Positions 63,401-64,000 of a stretch of DNA of 64,000 bases are shown here, one piece after another. This stretch comes from Peronospora farinosa (taxonomy: Eukaryota; Oomycota; Peronosporomycetes; Peronosporales; Peronosporaceae). The notes beneath the pieces were generated by a model that saw only the letters and a list, made by a program, of their open reading frames with translations, did not search any database and was not told the origin of the DNA. The translations under genes and the position numbers were made by a program. Each line of letters starts with the position of its first letter. Within the stretch, counting starts at the first letter, position 1. Where the stretch lies: assembly GCA_947646735.1 (NCBI GenBank), contig CANTFK010000180.1:1-64000 (forward strand), given 5' to 3'.

Positions 63401-64000
63401 ATATGTAGGCGAATGTGTGGATTGTGAAACAGGCAAGGGGCGGCCATCTGATCATGGAGGATCACCAGGAAATTTACAGGCGACTTATCCGTTTCAAATT
63501 TTGGCTATGGATCATATTCCGTCACTACCGCGATCTTTCAAAGGAAATACGGAGTTGTTACTATGGGTTGATCTGTTTTCAGGCTATGTGATCGCAAAGG
63601 CCAGTTCGTCCCGGACTGCACAGACGATCGCAGAAAACTACGAAGAGTGTGTTTTCCGACGGTTTGGTGCAAGTGAGGCGATACGCCACGATCGAGAGCC
63701 AGGATTCATGTCTGACTTCTTTCGTGCGTTTAATCGGATCGCGGGGCAGAAACAACGAGCTACCATGGCATATAGACCACAAGCAAATGGCACGGCAGAG
63801 CGCATGGTCCAAACGTTGACACGATCAATCAAGATGTATGTAACGGATGAGAACCAGAAAGACTGGGACGAGTATGCAGAAAGGCTGACTTTCGCGATCA
63901 ATACTGCCCAAGATCGTGTCCGTGGAGATACCCCGTTTTATCTGATTCACGGTTGGGACCCGCGATCGACCTTGGAGGCGGCCCTACCGTTAGGGAGCAC
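60363..64000 (+). CDS. pol: D RT, dual RNase H and integrase (runs off the window)
   Basis: The frame is open from ATG 60,363 to the window end (1,212 codons). RT spans about residues 95-430: RLCIDYRRVNQLT, LDMASGFWVVEM, FGLKNAPQIYQRL, and catalytic YIDD (333-336), with an insertion of some 35 residues just before it. A first RNase H (about 540-680) has lost its acidic residues (VVYASKWAISAAL, LTRHSTLAWLL). A second RNase H (about 705-835) keeps D710, E751, D775 and D825 (VSFDGSAR, NEAEYRGL, ICGDSN, QSADRLAS). Integrase follows (zinc site HHYHTSLEGGHQ ... CVDCETG; catalytic LAMDHI, RHDREPGFMSD, ANGTAERMVQ). No stop is seen, so it looks intact as far as visible. Confidence 0.95.
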   Translation, partial: MRPEKWENVDQIPDRSDEAIEDFTKIVEDNDQGQSDRVENKSTAIATEDVPIEEPSSEEAVYSHESGDLFAEDVDQHMAVLPEVVMSTVEVSIDDIQVGDPGIPLTEDQEKLRQLIWKNRHLLIGKGNALPPAARGAVCDIDVGGANPIAQRVRPVAPKFREKLADLIKGLLSAKIIRPSTSPWASPIVVIIKKNGEDIRLCIDYRRVNQLTRLMVYPMPLISDLLQDMDKAMWYCSLDMASGFWVVEMTERARMISAFITPSGLFEWLRMPFGLKNAPQIYQRLIDNALYGYLKIGTSSDSIPAELSKPIDVFTEGEPDTDPRPSVLGRRSYIDDILIPATSWTSLYEKVERLLEACNTWNLSISVAKSFWGRRKVDYLGHQVSLAGLEAHPKDLESLVNVPFPRTLRSMQSFLGSLNYYSRFIEDFAIYASVLYELREADFHEISRAGDVQMVPNGAGPNCDRQSRDKYKIDQDFKSGSKDGYIIDQDFKSGSRDGYIIDPESNTGDDHGCEGRNRWEKATIAFTLLKAKIAATPILKHFDPERSPVIVVYASKWAISAALLQEHDGIYWPVTFSSRTLKPNEINYGMVEKEVLALLRILDICYTMLVSRTITVLTRHSTLAWLLQSSGLNGRLGRWAALLSNWTLEIRRSEKGEDEILGTLAASITPREEVDEMLIAIAPRKQPRQTISMPPPTVEAGEDLLVVSFDGSARVKRKGGAYSAIVWKLPEWTIVAAASEFATNLTVNEAEYRGLILSLDLLADQTRGRVIICGDSNLVIRQMRGEIDCKAPGLQLLRHKAMEKLRSWPNHELLHMKRDWNQSADRLASEALQREKGTIVISDQDRQDLVTLNRLDELLIPSQVDQVVKVAAITRSAVRRRCQPEIWQEEIVQQMRVDRIRQAQDEECWISNLKTYLVGDVATLTADEAKSCARIASDYEVDLSGLLFFCHGANAKSEDRNELVRLVIPELLQQDVLHHYHTSLEGGHQGIGRTYQRIKMNFHWRGLYRSVQRYVGECVDCETGKGRPSDHGGSPGNLQATYPFQILAMDHIPSLPRSFKGNTELLLWVDLFSGYVIAKASSSRTAQTIAENYEECVFRRFGASEAIRHDREPGFMSDFFRAFNRIAGQKQRATMAYRPQANGTAERMVQTLTRSIKMYVTDENQKDWDEYAERLTFAINTAQDRVRGDTPFYLIHGWDPRSTLEAALPLGS

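Larger units (their letters stand above)
50972..64000 (+). mobile_element. Element D: large Ty3/gypsy retrotransposon with dual RNase H and satellite-bearing LTR (partial)
   Basis: This element starts TGTGGTGAAG inside the pol of F and runs off the window. The proposed 5' LTR (50,972 to about 56,163) contains a 33-unit tandem array. Then come a primer-site candidate TGGCCCCCGACG (56,165), a leader and four overlapping ORFs: ORF1, gag, protease, and RT-RNase H-integrase. Two RNase H domains and large size recall the plant Tat/Ogre and oomycete Chronos-type elements known to carry a second RNase H. GATC tetramers are strongly over-represented throughout. The 3' LTR and target duplication are outside the window. 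Confidence 0.85.

Overview
The window is a transposon-dominated piece of an oomycete nuclear genome, most likely a plant-pathogenic member of the Peronosporales. The reasons are a 376-residue intronless actin with an oomycete-type initiator element, a secreted protein with an RxLR motif, short GT-AG introns, and crowded nested Ty3/gypsy chromoviruses. The species cannot be named from the sequence alone.

Host genes lie in two islands. Island 1 (about 2.05-5.26 kb) holds actin. Island 2 (21.2-29.0 kb) holds a mitochondrial-type ribosomal protein uL11, an AGC-family protein kinase, a serine-rich secreted/GPI-like protein and an RxLR-type effector candidate. A possible membrane-protein gene is split into three pieces (to 29,034; 37,208-37,483; 41,982-42,295) by two retrotransposons. 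It is followed by a three-exon SFT2-like Golgi trafficking gene (42,637-43,343).

The rest is LTR retrotransposons. Element B (5,258-21,217, + strand, 5-bp target duplication GAGTA) is a decayed chromovirus. Its RT gene received element A (8,955-16,771, - strand, duplication AATAG), which is nearly intact. Element C (29,035-37,207, - strand, duplication CGACC) is a third chromovirus family. Element E (37,484-41,981, - strand) is a decayed Ty1/copia element. A truncated A-family copy opens the window (1-1,587), and a second, internally deleted A copy, F (47,487-50,971), is cut by element D. D (50,972 to beyond 64,000) is a different Ty3/gypsy lineage with four overlapping reading frames and two RNase H domains. 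Its apparent 5' LTR contains 33 tandem units of about 144 bp. Relics of D and A fill 44.0-47.46 kb.

Four observations stand out. (1) All three chromovirus families (A, B, C) carry a long antisense ORF that starts at the inner edge of the 3' LTR and reads back through the chromodomain end of pol; the predicted proteins share architecture and short motifs. (2) gag and pol are connected by a conserved -1 frameshift signal, a slippery heptamer plus a stem containing the gag stop, with a compensatory pair change between families A and C. (3) D appears to carry a satellite array inside a giant LTR. (4) D is saturated with GATC tetramers from array to coding region. All identifications are from reading motifs; no database search was possible.
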